A DNA stretch of 5,317 nt, taken from assembly GCA_030591195.1 (NCBI GenBank), contig JAUVBO010000314.1, positions 1 to 5,317 of the forward strand, written 5' to 3'. The stretch is from Pseudomonadota bacterium. Lineage in GTDB: Bacteria > Myxococcota > Polyangia > GCA-2747355 > JACKDQ01. This document shows positions 1-5,317 of this stretch, piece by piece (within the stretch, counting starts at the first letter, position 1; every line of letters begins with the position of its first letter). The translations under genes and the position numbers were made by a program. The notes under the pieces are model-generated. The model was not told the DNA's origin. It did not search any database and saw nothing but the letters and a program-made list of their open reading frames with translations.

Positions 1-342
1 CTGTTCCTGATGCCGTCGTTGTGGGAGCCGTGCGGCCTGACCCAGATGCACAGCCAGCGCTACGGCACGCTGCCGATCGTGCGTGCCACGGGTGGGCTGC
101 GCGACACGGTGCAGAACCTGGACGAGTCAACCGGCGAGGGCTCGGGCTTTTCCTTTGTCGATCCGACGCCCGAGGCGCTGCTCGGCGTCACGGCCTGGGC
201 GGTGCGGGTCTATCGCGGGCGTCCGGAGCTGTTCGCCGGCCTCCAGCGCCAGGTGATGCAGCTGCGGCGTGGGTGGGGTCGCGCGGCGGCGGCCTACGAG
301 TACCTCTATCGGCTCGCCGTCGTCCGTCGACACGGCAGCTGA
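1..342 (+). CDS. glgA: Glycogen/starch synthase, GT5 family, C-terminal fragment (5' end outside window)
   Basis: This is the last 113 codons of an ADP-glucose-dependent glycogen synthase, which transfers glucose from ADP-glucose to the non-reducing end of an alpha-1,4-glucan in the cytoplasm. The frame is open from base 1 and ends at TGA 340-342. The internal ATG at 10 is not the start, because residues before and after it belong to the conserved nucleotide-sugar-binding half. Visible GT5 signatures are [12 protein letters not shown] (the family's PSxxEPCGLTQ, holding the C-terminal Glu that contacts the donor) and, about 15 residues on, [17 protein letters not shown] (family YGTxPxVRxTGGLxDTV). 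The tail ([18 protein letters not shown]) fits the closing helix, where most members read FSWxxxAxxYxxLY, so the C-terminus looks complete. A GT4 synthase starts 51 bases downstream on the same strand and in the same frame. The family call is secure from the motifs; the full length cannot be judged. Confidence 0.92.
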   Translation: MFLMPSLWEPCGLTQMHSQRYGTLPIVRATGGLRDTVQNLDESTGEGSGFSFVDPTPEALLGVTAWAVRVYRGRPELFAGLQRQVMQLRRGWGRAAAAYEYLYRLAVVRRHGS

Positions 343-346
343 GGCG

Positions 347-360
347 ATCTCGCGCGAGAT
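347..360. repeat. 14-base perfect palindrome in the glgA-glgM gap
   Basis: The sequence ATCTCGCGCGAGAT is its own reverse complement. It begins 5 bases after the glgA stop codon and ends 33 bases before the glgM start. A further C-G pair (345/362) lies outside one mismatch. As RNA it would form at best a 5-bp stem with a CGCG loop and has no following T-tract, so it is not a convincing terminator. It could be a regulator operator, an mRNA processing or attenuation element, or chance. The symmetry is seen directly; any function is inference. Confidence 0.4.
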
Positions 361-393
361 GGTTTCGTCATCGCAGCGGAGCAAGGACCACTG

Positions 394-1617
394 ATGAAAT
401 CGCTCTTCTTGACCAACGAGTATCCCCCAAACATCTACGGCGGAGCGGGCGTGCACGTCGACTACCTCAGCCGGGCCCTCGCCGAGCGAATCACGGTCGA
501 CGTGCGCTGCTTCGGCGACCAGGACGAAGCGCGCGACCGGCTGCTGATCAAGGGCCACTCGATCCCACCCGCCCTGCTCGACCCGACGCCCAAGCCGCTG
601 CGGTCGCCGATCGGGACCCTCGCCCGCTGCGTCTCGTTCAACGCCACGCCCACCGACGCCGACGTGGTCCACTGCCACACCTGGTATTCGCACTTCGGTG
701 GCATCGCGGCCAAGCTGCTCTACGGGCCAAAGCTGGTGGTCACCACCCACTCGCTCGAGCCGCTCCGGCCCTGGAAGCGCGAGCACCTGGGCCGAGGCTA
801 CGACTTCTCGAGCTGGGTCGAGCGCACCGCGATCGAGCTGGCCGACGCGGTGATCGCGGTCTCGGAGGAGACCCGCGCCGACGTGCTCCGCCACTTTGAC
901 GTCCCCGAGGAGCGGATCGTGGTGATCCCCAACGGCATCGACCTCGACGAGTACCGCAAGGTCGAAGAGCACGATGAGCTCGCGCGGCACGGCGTGCCCA
1001 CCGACCGCCCCTACCTGCTCTTCGTCGGCCGGGTGACGCGACAGAAGGGGATCGTCCACCTGCTCGCGGCGGTGGAGCGGCTGCCGTCGGAGATCCCGGT
1101 GGTGCTCTGCGCCGGCCAGCCCGACACCGACGAGATCGCCGCCGAGATGAACCAGCTGGTTAGCCGAATTCGCTCGCGTCGCGGCAACCTCTACTGGATC
1201 GAGGAGATGGTCTCGCGCCGGGCAGCGATCCAGCTCTACAGCCACGCACGTGTCTTCTGCTGCCCGTCAATCTACGAGCCGTTCGGGATCATCAACCTCG
1301 AGGCGATGGCGTGCGACACCGCAGTCGTCGCCAGCGCTGTGGGAGGGATCAAGGAGGTCGTGGTCGACGGCGAGACCGGCCGGCTGGTCCACTTTCCCCA
1401 GCAGGACCGGGCGCCCTTCGAGCCCGTTGACCCGGAGACGTTCGCCGGCGATCTCGCTGCCGCGGTCGAGGAGGTCTTCGGCGACGAGGCGCTGGCCGCC
1501 CGGATGGGCGCCGCGGGCCGCCGCCGAGTGGAGGAGCGCTACTCGTGGACGGCCGTGGCCGAGCAGGTGATCGCGCTCTACCGCCGGATCATCGACGGCG
1601 GAGAGGCGAGGCCGTAG
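394..1617 (+). CDS. glgM: GT4 glycogen synthase / alpha-maltose-1-phosphate synthase (GlgM-type)
   Basis: A 407-residue GT-B fold glycosyltransferase of the actinobacterial 'GlgA' (GT4) family, whose studied member GlgM makes alpha-maltose-1-phosphate from ADP-glucose and glucose-1-phosphate. The N-terminal domain carries EYPPNIYGGAGVHV (residues 9-22), the glycine-rich donor/acceptor loop, then HCHTWYS (93-99) and THSLEPLRPWK (118-128), both typical of the family. The C-terminal domain starts near VIPNGID (177-183), with the phosphate-binding Arg213 and Lys218 in FVGRVTRQKG, and the EX7E motif as Glu295 and Glu303 in EPFGIINLE, followed by AVGGIKEVVVDGETG. Length is close to the family's usual ~390-410. 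The ATG at 394 is chosen because AAGGA (383-387) lies 6 bases upstream and the protein starts with the expected strand. The next gene, 31 bases on, is glgE, which uses maltose-1-phosphate; that context favours GlgM activity over plain chain elongation. Specificity is inferred from family and neighbour. Confidence 0.9.
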   Translation: MKSLFLTNEYPPNIYGGAGVHVDYLSRALAERITVDVRCFGDQDEARDRLLIKGHSIPPALLDPTPKPLRSPIGTLARCVSFNATPTDADVVHCHTWYSHFGGIAAKLLYGPKLVVTTHSLEPLRPWKREHLGRGYDFSSWVERTAIELADAVIAVSEETRADVLRHFDVPEERIVVIPNGIDLDEYRKVEEHDELARHGVPTDRPYLLFVGRVTRQKGIVHLLAAVERLPSEIPVVLCAGQPDTDEIAAEMNQLVSRIRSRRGNLYWIEEMVSRRAAIQLYSHARVFCCPSIYEPFGIINLEAMACDTAVVASAVGGIKEVVVDGETGRLVHFPQQDRAPFEPVDPETFAGDLAAAVEEVFGDEALAARMGAAGRRRVEERYSWTAVAEQVIALYRRIIDGGEARP

Positions 1618-1648
1618 CATTGACGACGCGGCAGAGAAAGGGAGCCCG

Positions 1649-3769
1649 ATGATTCCAGACAGCAACACCGTGGTGATCGAGGCAGTCTCGCCGGAGATCG
1701 ACCTCGGGCGGGCGCCGGTCAAGCGGGTGGTCGGCCAGCGGCTCGTGGTCGAGGCGGACATTTTCTCCCACGGGCACGCCGTCGTGGGGGCGGTGCTGCG
1801 CCACAGGGAGCATGACGAGACCGAGTGGCGTGAGACGCCGATGGCGCAGGTCGCGAACGACCGCTGGCGGGGCAGCTTCCGCCTCGAGCGCAACACCCGG
1901 TACCTCTACACCGTGTTCGCCTGGCGCGATCCGTTCCTCTCGTGGCTCGAGGAGATCCGCAAGAAGCACGTGGCAGGGATGGATCTGACGAGCGACCTGC
2001 AGGCGGGCTGTATCCGACTCGAGCGGACCCTCGCCTCGGTCGCGGGGGCGGACCGCGACCGCCTCGAGGGGTTCATTGCGCAGCTGGTCGAGCCGGACGA
2101 GGCCAAGAGCGGCCTCGAGCAAGCGGTCGACCTGGCCGAGAGCTCGCTAGAGCGAGCCAGACATGGTGACGCCGTGGTCACCGAGCTCGAGCGGCTGCTC
2201 ACCGTGCTCCGGGGGGTCAAGCGCCTGCGTGGCTCGACCCAGCGACGCGCCCTGGCCGAGGTTCTCTTCGATCCCGAGCTCGAGCTGTTGATGGCGCGCT
2301 CCCCCGACCGATCGGACTGCGGGCAGTACCCGCGGGAGCTCGAGGTGATCGTCGATCGGCCCGCCGCCGAGTACAGCGCCTGGTACGAGATGTGGCACCG
2401 GTCCCAGGGGACAGATCCAGAGCGCAGCGCGACCTTCGCCGAGATGGAGCAGCGGCTGCCCGAGATCCGCGAGATGGGCTTCGACGTGATCTACCTGCCC
2501 CCGATCCATCCCGTGGGCCGGACCCATCGCAAGGGGCCGAACAACTCGCTGGCATGTCCGCCGGGGAGCCCGGGGTGCCCCTATGCGATCGGCAACGAGC
2601 ACGGCGGCCACACCGCGATCGAGCCATCACTCGGCACGCTAGAGCAGTTCCGGCACTTCGAGCGTGCTTGCCGCGAGCGAGGCATGGAGATCGCGCTCGA
2701 CTTTGCCCTGCAGGCCTCGCCCGACCATCCGTGGGTCGCCGAGCACCCGGAGTGGTTCGAGCATCGCCCGGACGGCTCGATCAAGCACGCCGAGAACCCC
2801 CCGAAGAAATACGAGGACATCTACCCGCTCGACTTCGGCACGGAGGACCGAGAGGGCCTCTGGCAGGCCTGCCTCGGGGTGCTCCGGTTCTGGGTCGAGC
2901 AGGGGGTGAAGATCTTCCGCGTCGACAATCCCCACACCAAGCCGGTCCAGTTCTGGCAATGGCTGATCGCCGAGATCCAGCGAACCGACCCCGACGTGCT
3001 CTTCCTCGCCGAGGCGTTCACCCGGCCGAAGATGATGAAGGCGCTGGGCAAGGCGGGCTTCAGCCAGAGCTACACCTACTTCACCTGGCGCAACTTCAAG
3101 CACGAGCTGATCGAGTACTTCACCGAGCTCACGTCGCCGCCGACGTCGGACATCATGCGCGGCAACCTCTTCACCAACACGCCGGACATCCTCCCGCGAA
3201 TCCTCCAAAACGCGCCACGCAGCGCGTTCATGATGCGGGCCACCCTCGCCGCGACACTGAGCTCTGTCTGGGGCATGTACAACGGCTTCGAGCTGGGCGA
3301 GGGGACGCCCCGCCCGGACAGCGAGGAATACCTCGACTCGGAGAAGTACCAGCTCAAGGTCTGGGACTGGGATCGTCCGGGCAACATCAAGGACTACATC
3401 GGTCGGCTGAACCGGATCCGCGACGAGCAACCCGCCCTGCAGCAGTACCGGGCCCTGCGCTTCTTCCCGACCGACGATGACAACCTGCTGGCCTACGGCA
3501 AGGCGACCGAGGACCTGTCGAACGTGATCATCGTCGTGGTCAACCTCGACCCCTACAAGCCCCACGAGGGGACCGTCGAGCTCCCGCTCGCGGCCCTGGA
3601 CCTGAGGCCGGACGAGACCTACCAACTGCACGACCTGCTCGGCGACAAGCGCTATTTCTGGCGCGGCGCGCACAACTTCGTCCGGCTCGACCCAGCCTCG
3701 GAGGTGGGCCACGTCTTCCGCCTGCTGCGGTGGTCCCATCGGGAGCAGGACTTCGACTACTTCATCTGA
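1649..3769 (+). CDS. glgE: Alpha-1,4-glucan:maltose-1-phosphate maltosyltransferase (GH13_3)
   Basis: This 706-residue protein is a full-length GlgE (usual length about 650-700), which transfers maltosyl from alpha-maltose-1-phosphate to the non-reducing end of an alpha-1,4-glucan, releasing phosphate. Residues ~1-110 form the beta-sandwich N domain (VKRVVGQ, NDRWRGSF). Residues ~110-225 are the helical insert that helps form the dimer, ending PDRSDCGQYPRELEV. The catalytic barrel follows: EYSAWYEMWHRS (241-252), VIYLPPIHPVGRTHRKG, DFALQASPDHPW (from 351) and ENPPKKYEDIYP (from 382), which supplies phosphate-site residues. FRVDNPHTKP holds the nucleophile Asp426, and Asn427 after it is a GlgE hallmark. 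FLAEAF holds the acid/base Glu455; NTPDIL holds the third acidic residue, Asp513. The C-terminal beta domain (VIIVVVNLDP to GHVFRLLRW) is intact. The ATG at 1649 has AAAGGGAG (1637-1644) 4 bases upstream. An unusual feature is two cysteines in the loop after NNSL (Cys303, Cys310). The assignment is very secure. Confidence 0.97.
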   Translation: MIPDSNTVVIEAVSPEIDLGRAPVKRVVGQRLVVEADIFSHGHAVVGAVLRHREHDETEWRETPMAQVANDRWRGSFRLERNTRYLYTVFAWRDPFLSWLEEIRKKHVAGMDLTSDLQAGCIRLERTLASVAGADRDRLEGFIAQLVEPDEAKSGLEQAVDLAESSLERARHGDAVVTELERLLTVLRGVKRLRGSTQRRALAEVLFDPELELLMARSPDRSDCGQYPRELEVIVDRPAAEYSAWYEMWHRSQGTDPERSATFAEMEQRLPEIREMGFDVIYLPPIHPVGRTHRKGPNNSLACPPGSPGCPYAIGNEHGGHTAIEPSLGTLEQFRHFERACRERGMEIALDFALQASPDHPWVAEHPEWFEHRPDGSIKHAENPPKKYEDIYPLDFGTEDREGLWQACLGVLRFWVEQGVKIFRVDNPHTKPVQFWQWLIAEIQRTDPDVLFLAEAFTRPKMMKALGKAGFSQSYTYFTWRNFKHELIEYFTELTSPPTSDIMRGNLFTNTPDILPRILQNAPRSAFMMRATLAATLSSVWGMYNGFELGEGTPRPDSEEYLDSEKYQLKVWDWDRPGNIKDYIGRLNRIRDEQPALQQYRALRFFPTDDDNLLAYGKATEDLSNVIIVVVNLDPYKPHEGTVELPLAALDLRPDETYQLHDLLGDKRYFWRGAHNFVRLDPASEVGHVFRLLRWSHREQDFDYFI

Positions 3770-3786
3770 CGGGCGGAGCGCGCCCG
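3770..3786 (+). other. Small GC hairpin directly after the glgE stop
   Basis: CGGGCG (3770-3775) and CGCCCG (3781-3786) are exact inverted repeats around a 5-base spacer, starting at the base after the glgE TGA. No T-run follows and the next gene's Shine-Dalgarno is only 16 bases away, so a rho-independent terminator is unlikely. It might protect the upstream mRNA from 3' decay or slow RNA polymerase. A six-base GC inverted repeat is not rare in DNA this GC-rich, so confidence is low. Confidence 0.3.
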
Positions 3787-3800
3787 GCGAAGGAACACGG

Positions 3801-3813
3801 CGGGAGATTCCCG
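3801..3813 (+). promoter_or_regulatory. treZ ribosome binding site inside a short hairpin
   Basis: GGGAG (3802-3806) is the best Shine-Dalgarno for the ATG at 3814, with 7 bases between. It lies within CGGGA-GAT-TCCCG, a 5-bp inverted repeat with a 3-base loop that ends on the base before the ATG, so folding would pair most of the Shine-Dalgarno. The Shine-Dalgarno fixes the treZ start. That the hairpin lowers or couples treZ translation is inference; a ribosome finishing glgE stops about 30 bases upstream. Confidence 0.5.
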
Positions 3814-5317
3814 ATGCCCCCTGACTCGAGCCCGGAGGACCGTCTTCGCTTCGGTCCGCTGGTCGAGGCTCACGGGATCACCTTCCAGCTCTGGTCGCCG
3901 GAGGCACGGAGGGTCGAGCTGCTGCTCGACACCGGCGGCGAAGCGCCCAGGCGGATCCCGATGTCCGCCACGGCTGAAGGATTCTTCGCCGTGACGATCG
4001 AGGGAGCCGGACACGGCACGCGCTACCGGTTCTCGCGCAACGGCGGCCGAGCCCTGCCCGACCCGGCCTCGCGCTGGCAGCCGGAGGGTGCCGACGGCCC
4101 CAGCGAGGTGCTCGTCTTCGAGGCACCCGAGCCCGGATTCGCGGGGCGGCCGATCGAGGAGTGGGTGATCTACGAGCTGCACGTGGGCGCCTTCACCGAC
4201 GAGGGCACCTACGACGGCGTGCGCGCCCATCTCGACCACCTCGCGGGCCTCGGCGTGACCGCCCTCGAGCTGATGCCCCTGGCGACCTTCCCCGGGCGGC
4301 GCAACTGGGGCTACGACGGGGTGTTCCACTTCGCGCCGTTCTGTGGCTACGGGAGACCGGAGCGCCTGGCGGCGCTGGTCGCTGCCTGCCACCGCCGGGG
4401 CATCGCGGTGATTCTCGACGTGGTGACCAACCACTTCGGCCCCGAGGGCAACGCGATGTGGACCCTCGCGCCACGCTTCTTTCGCCCCGACCGGCCCACG
4501 CCCTGGGCCCCCGGCCTGCGCTGGACCGCCGAGCCGGTGCTGCGCTACTTCGACGAGATGGTGCGGTTCTACCTCGCGCGCTACGACGTGGACGGCTTTC
4601 GCTTCGACGCCTTCCACGCGATCCCCGAAGCGGCGCGGCCGGTGCACCTCGCACGAATGGTCGCCAGCGTCGCCGCCGAGCGACCAGGAGGGCGGCCGAC
4701 GTTGATGCTGCTCGAGTCTCACGCCAACCAGAGCGCGTTGCTCGGCCGCCACCCGCCGGCGATCCAGGTCGCCCAGCTCAACTTCGACTTCCAGCGCGCG
4801 ACCCACGCGCGGCTGACGGGCGAAGCCCACGGCGAGTACAGTGATTTTGCCGGCGACCCGGGAGGCGAGCTGGCCCGCTGCCTCGAGGGCGGCTTCACCT
4901 TCAAGCGGCGGCACAGCGCCTACTACGGGCGCCTGATCGGCGATGCTGGACGCCCCCCGGGATGGGACGCTGTGGTCAACTTCATCCAGAACCACGACAC
5001 GGCGGGCAACCGCTACCTCGGCCAGCGTCTCGATCGCCTGACCACCGACCGCGCGCTGCGCGCCGCCACCGCGACGCTGCTGCTCCACCCAGCGATTCCG
5101 TTCTTGTTCATGGGACAGGAGTGGAGCGCGAGCTCGCCGTTTCTTTTCTTCGTCGACCACTCCGAGGGTCTTGCCCGTCGGGTGGCGCGGGCCCGGTTGC
5201 GCGGGTTTCGCGAGCTGTCGTCCGCCCGGCAGCGCCAGCGTGACGCGCCCCCCCCAGGTCCCGCGGAGGAGGCGTCCCTCGCCGCGTCGACCCTCCGCTG
5301 GGAGGAGCTTGACGTCC
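3814..5317 (+). CDS. treZ: Malto-oligosyltrehalose trehalohydrolase (GH13_10), 3' end outside window
   Basis: Open from ATG 3814 to the window edge: 501 codons plus one base with no stop, most of a ~560-600 residue enzyme. TreZ hydrolyses the alpha-1,4 bond next to the trehalose end of maltooligosyl-trehalose made by TreY. Residues 1 to ~95 form the N-terminal CBM48-like domain (FGPLVEAHGITFQLWSPEA, RYRFSRNGG, LPDPASRWQPEG). The barrel follows: WVIYELHVGAFTDEGTYDG, LELMPLATFPGRRNWGYDG, DVVTNHFGPEGN (from 202), and DGFRFDAFHAI (260-270) with Arg263 and nucleophile Asp265. The proposed acid/base is Glu301 in LLESHANQ, and Asp395 sits in FIQNHDTAGNRYLGQRL. FLFMGQEWSASSPFLFFVDH (430-449) is the clearest TreZ signature, and LRWEEL near the edge matches the family's LDWSEL. 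Differences from common TreZ are NFDFQRATHARLTGE where DDFHHALHxLLTGE is usual, and VVTNHF for VVYNHL. It may be a divergent branch or have altered specificity; a glycogen-branching enzyme is less likely. Shine-Dalgarno GGGAG, 44 bases after glgE. Confidence 0.87.
   Translation, partial: MPPDSSPEDRLRFGPLVEAHGITFQLWSPEARRVELLLDTGGEAPRRIPMSATAEGFFAVTIEGAGHGTRYRFSRNGGRALPDPASRWQPEGADGPSEVLVFEAPEPGFAGRPIEEWVIYELHVGAFTDEGTYDGVRAHLDHLAGLGVTALELMPLATFPGRRNWGYDGVFHFAPFCGYGRPERLAALVAACHRRGIAVILDVVTNHFGPEGNAMWTLAPRFFRPDRPTPWAPGLRWTAEPVLRYFDEMVRFYLARYDVDGFRFDAFHAIPEAARPVHLARMVASVAAERPGGRPTLMLLESHANQSALLGRHPPAIQVAQLNFDFQRATHARLTGEAHGEYSDFAGDPGGELARCLEGGFTFKRRHSAYYGRLIGDAGRPPGWDAVVNFIQNHDTAGNRYLGQRLDRLTTDRALRAATATLLLHPAIPFLFMGQEWSASSPFLFFVDHSEGLARRVARARLRGFRELSSARQRQRDAPPPGPAEEASLAASTLRWEELDV

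Noticed and set aside
359..394. 11-codon mini-ORF ending TGATG on the glgM start, a possible leader peptide
   Set aside because: Its ATG has no properly spaced Shine-Dalgarno (GCGAG touches the ATG directly), the peptide has no run of regulatory codons, and glgM has its own AAGGA.
127..1245. Antisense open frame of 372 codons spanning the glgA-glgM junction
   Set aside because: It crosses two clearly coding genes and their gap and shows no family motif; it is a by-product of GC-rich third positions.
2180..2352. Recurring GAGCTCGAG words as a possible repeat family or binding sites
   Set aside because: They lie in coding sequence and come from frequent Glu-Leu-Glu and Leu-Glu pairs written with the preferred GAG and CTC codons.
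2392..3480. Second + strand open frame (362 codons) within glgE
   Set aside because: It is a frame-shifted reading of the GlgE catalytic domain, rich in Arg, Pro and Ala. The true frame keeps all catalytic motifs.
2639..3739. Antisense open frame of 366 codons inside glgE
   Set aside because: It lies wholly opposite the catalytic and C-terminal domains of glgE, and its composition is typical of a shadow frame.
3770..3786. Rho-independent terminator after glgE
   Set aside because: The stem is only 6 bp with no T-tract behind it, and treZ starts 44 bases after glgE on the same strand.
3757..5160. Long antisense open frame (467 codons) opposite treZ
   Set aside because: It mirrors treZ codon by codon in GC-rich DNA where antisense stops are rare. 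Its translation is low-complexity, rich in Arg, Gly, Ala, Val and Glu, with no recognisable domain, whereas the + strand frame carries ordered GH13 motifs.
1..5317. Mobile element, CRISPR array, tRNA or rRNA
   Set aside because: I found no repeat-spacer pattern, no transposase or integrase motif, no terminal inverted repeats, and no tRNA- or rRNA-like segment. Coding genes fill nearly the whole window.

Overview
The window is a stretch of a GC-rich bacterial chromosome in which every gene lies on the + strand and every gene acts on alpha-glucan or trehalose. Third codon positions are almost always G or C, which is why long spurious open frames appear on both strands. The genes are, in order: the 3' end of a GT5-type glycogen/starch synthase (glgA), a complete GT4-type synthase of the actinobacterial GlgA/GlgM family, a complete maltosyltransferase glgE (GH13_3), and the first ~501 codons of a GH13_10 malto-oligosyltrehalose trehalohydrolase (treZ) that runs off the right edge.

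Spacing is tight (51, 31 and 44 bases between genes). No intrinsic terminator with a T-tract and no clear promoter is visible in any gap, so the four genes look like one operon that continues in both directions. The gaps hold only Shine-Dalgarno sequences and a few small inverted repeats: a perfect 14-base palindrome between glgA and glgM, a short GC hairpin after glgE, and a 5-bp hairpin covering the treZ Shine-Dalgarno. No gene-free stretch exceeds 300 bases.

From family knowledge, GlgM joins ADP-glucose and glucose-1-phosphate into alpha-maltose-1-phosphate, GlgE adds the maltosyl unit to a growing alpha-1,4-glucan, and GT5 GlgA extends glucan directly from ADP-glucose. TreZ releases trehalose from glucan ends first isomerised by TreY, which is not in the window but is often linked to treZ. 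The cluster therefore encodes two routes of glucan synthesis plus one step of glucan-to-trehalose conversion. ADP-glucose pyrophosphorylase (GlgC), branching enzyme (GlgB), TreY and TreS/Pep2 are not seen here.

GlgM-GlgE pairs are best known from Actinobacteria, but GlgE occurs in many phyla. The adjacent GT5 synthase and the somewhat divergent TreZ do not point to a familiar mycobacterial or streptomycete layout, so I cannot place the organism below 'high-GC bacterium'. The enzymes are known families. What deserves a second look is their combination, the divergence of TreZ, and the small intergenic structures; I see no wholly undescribed system.
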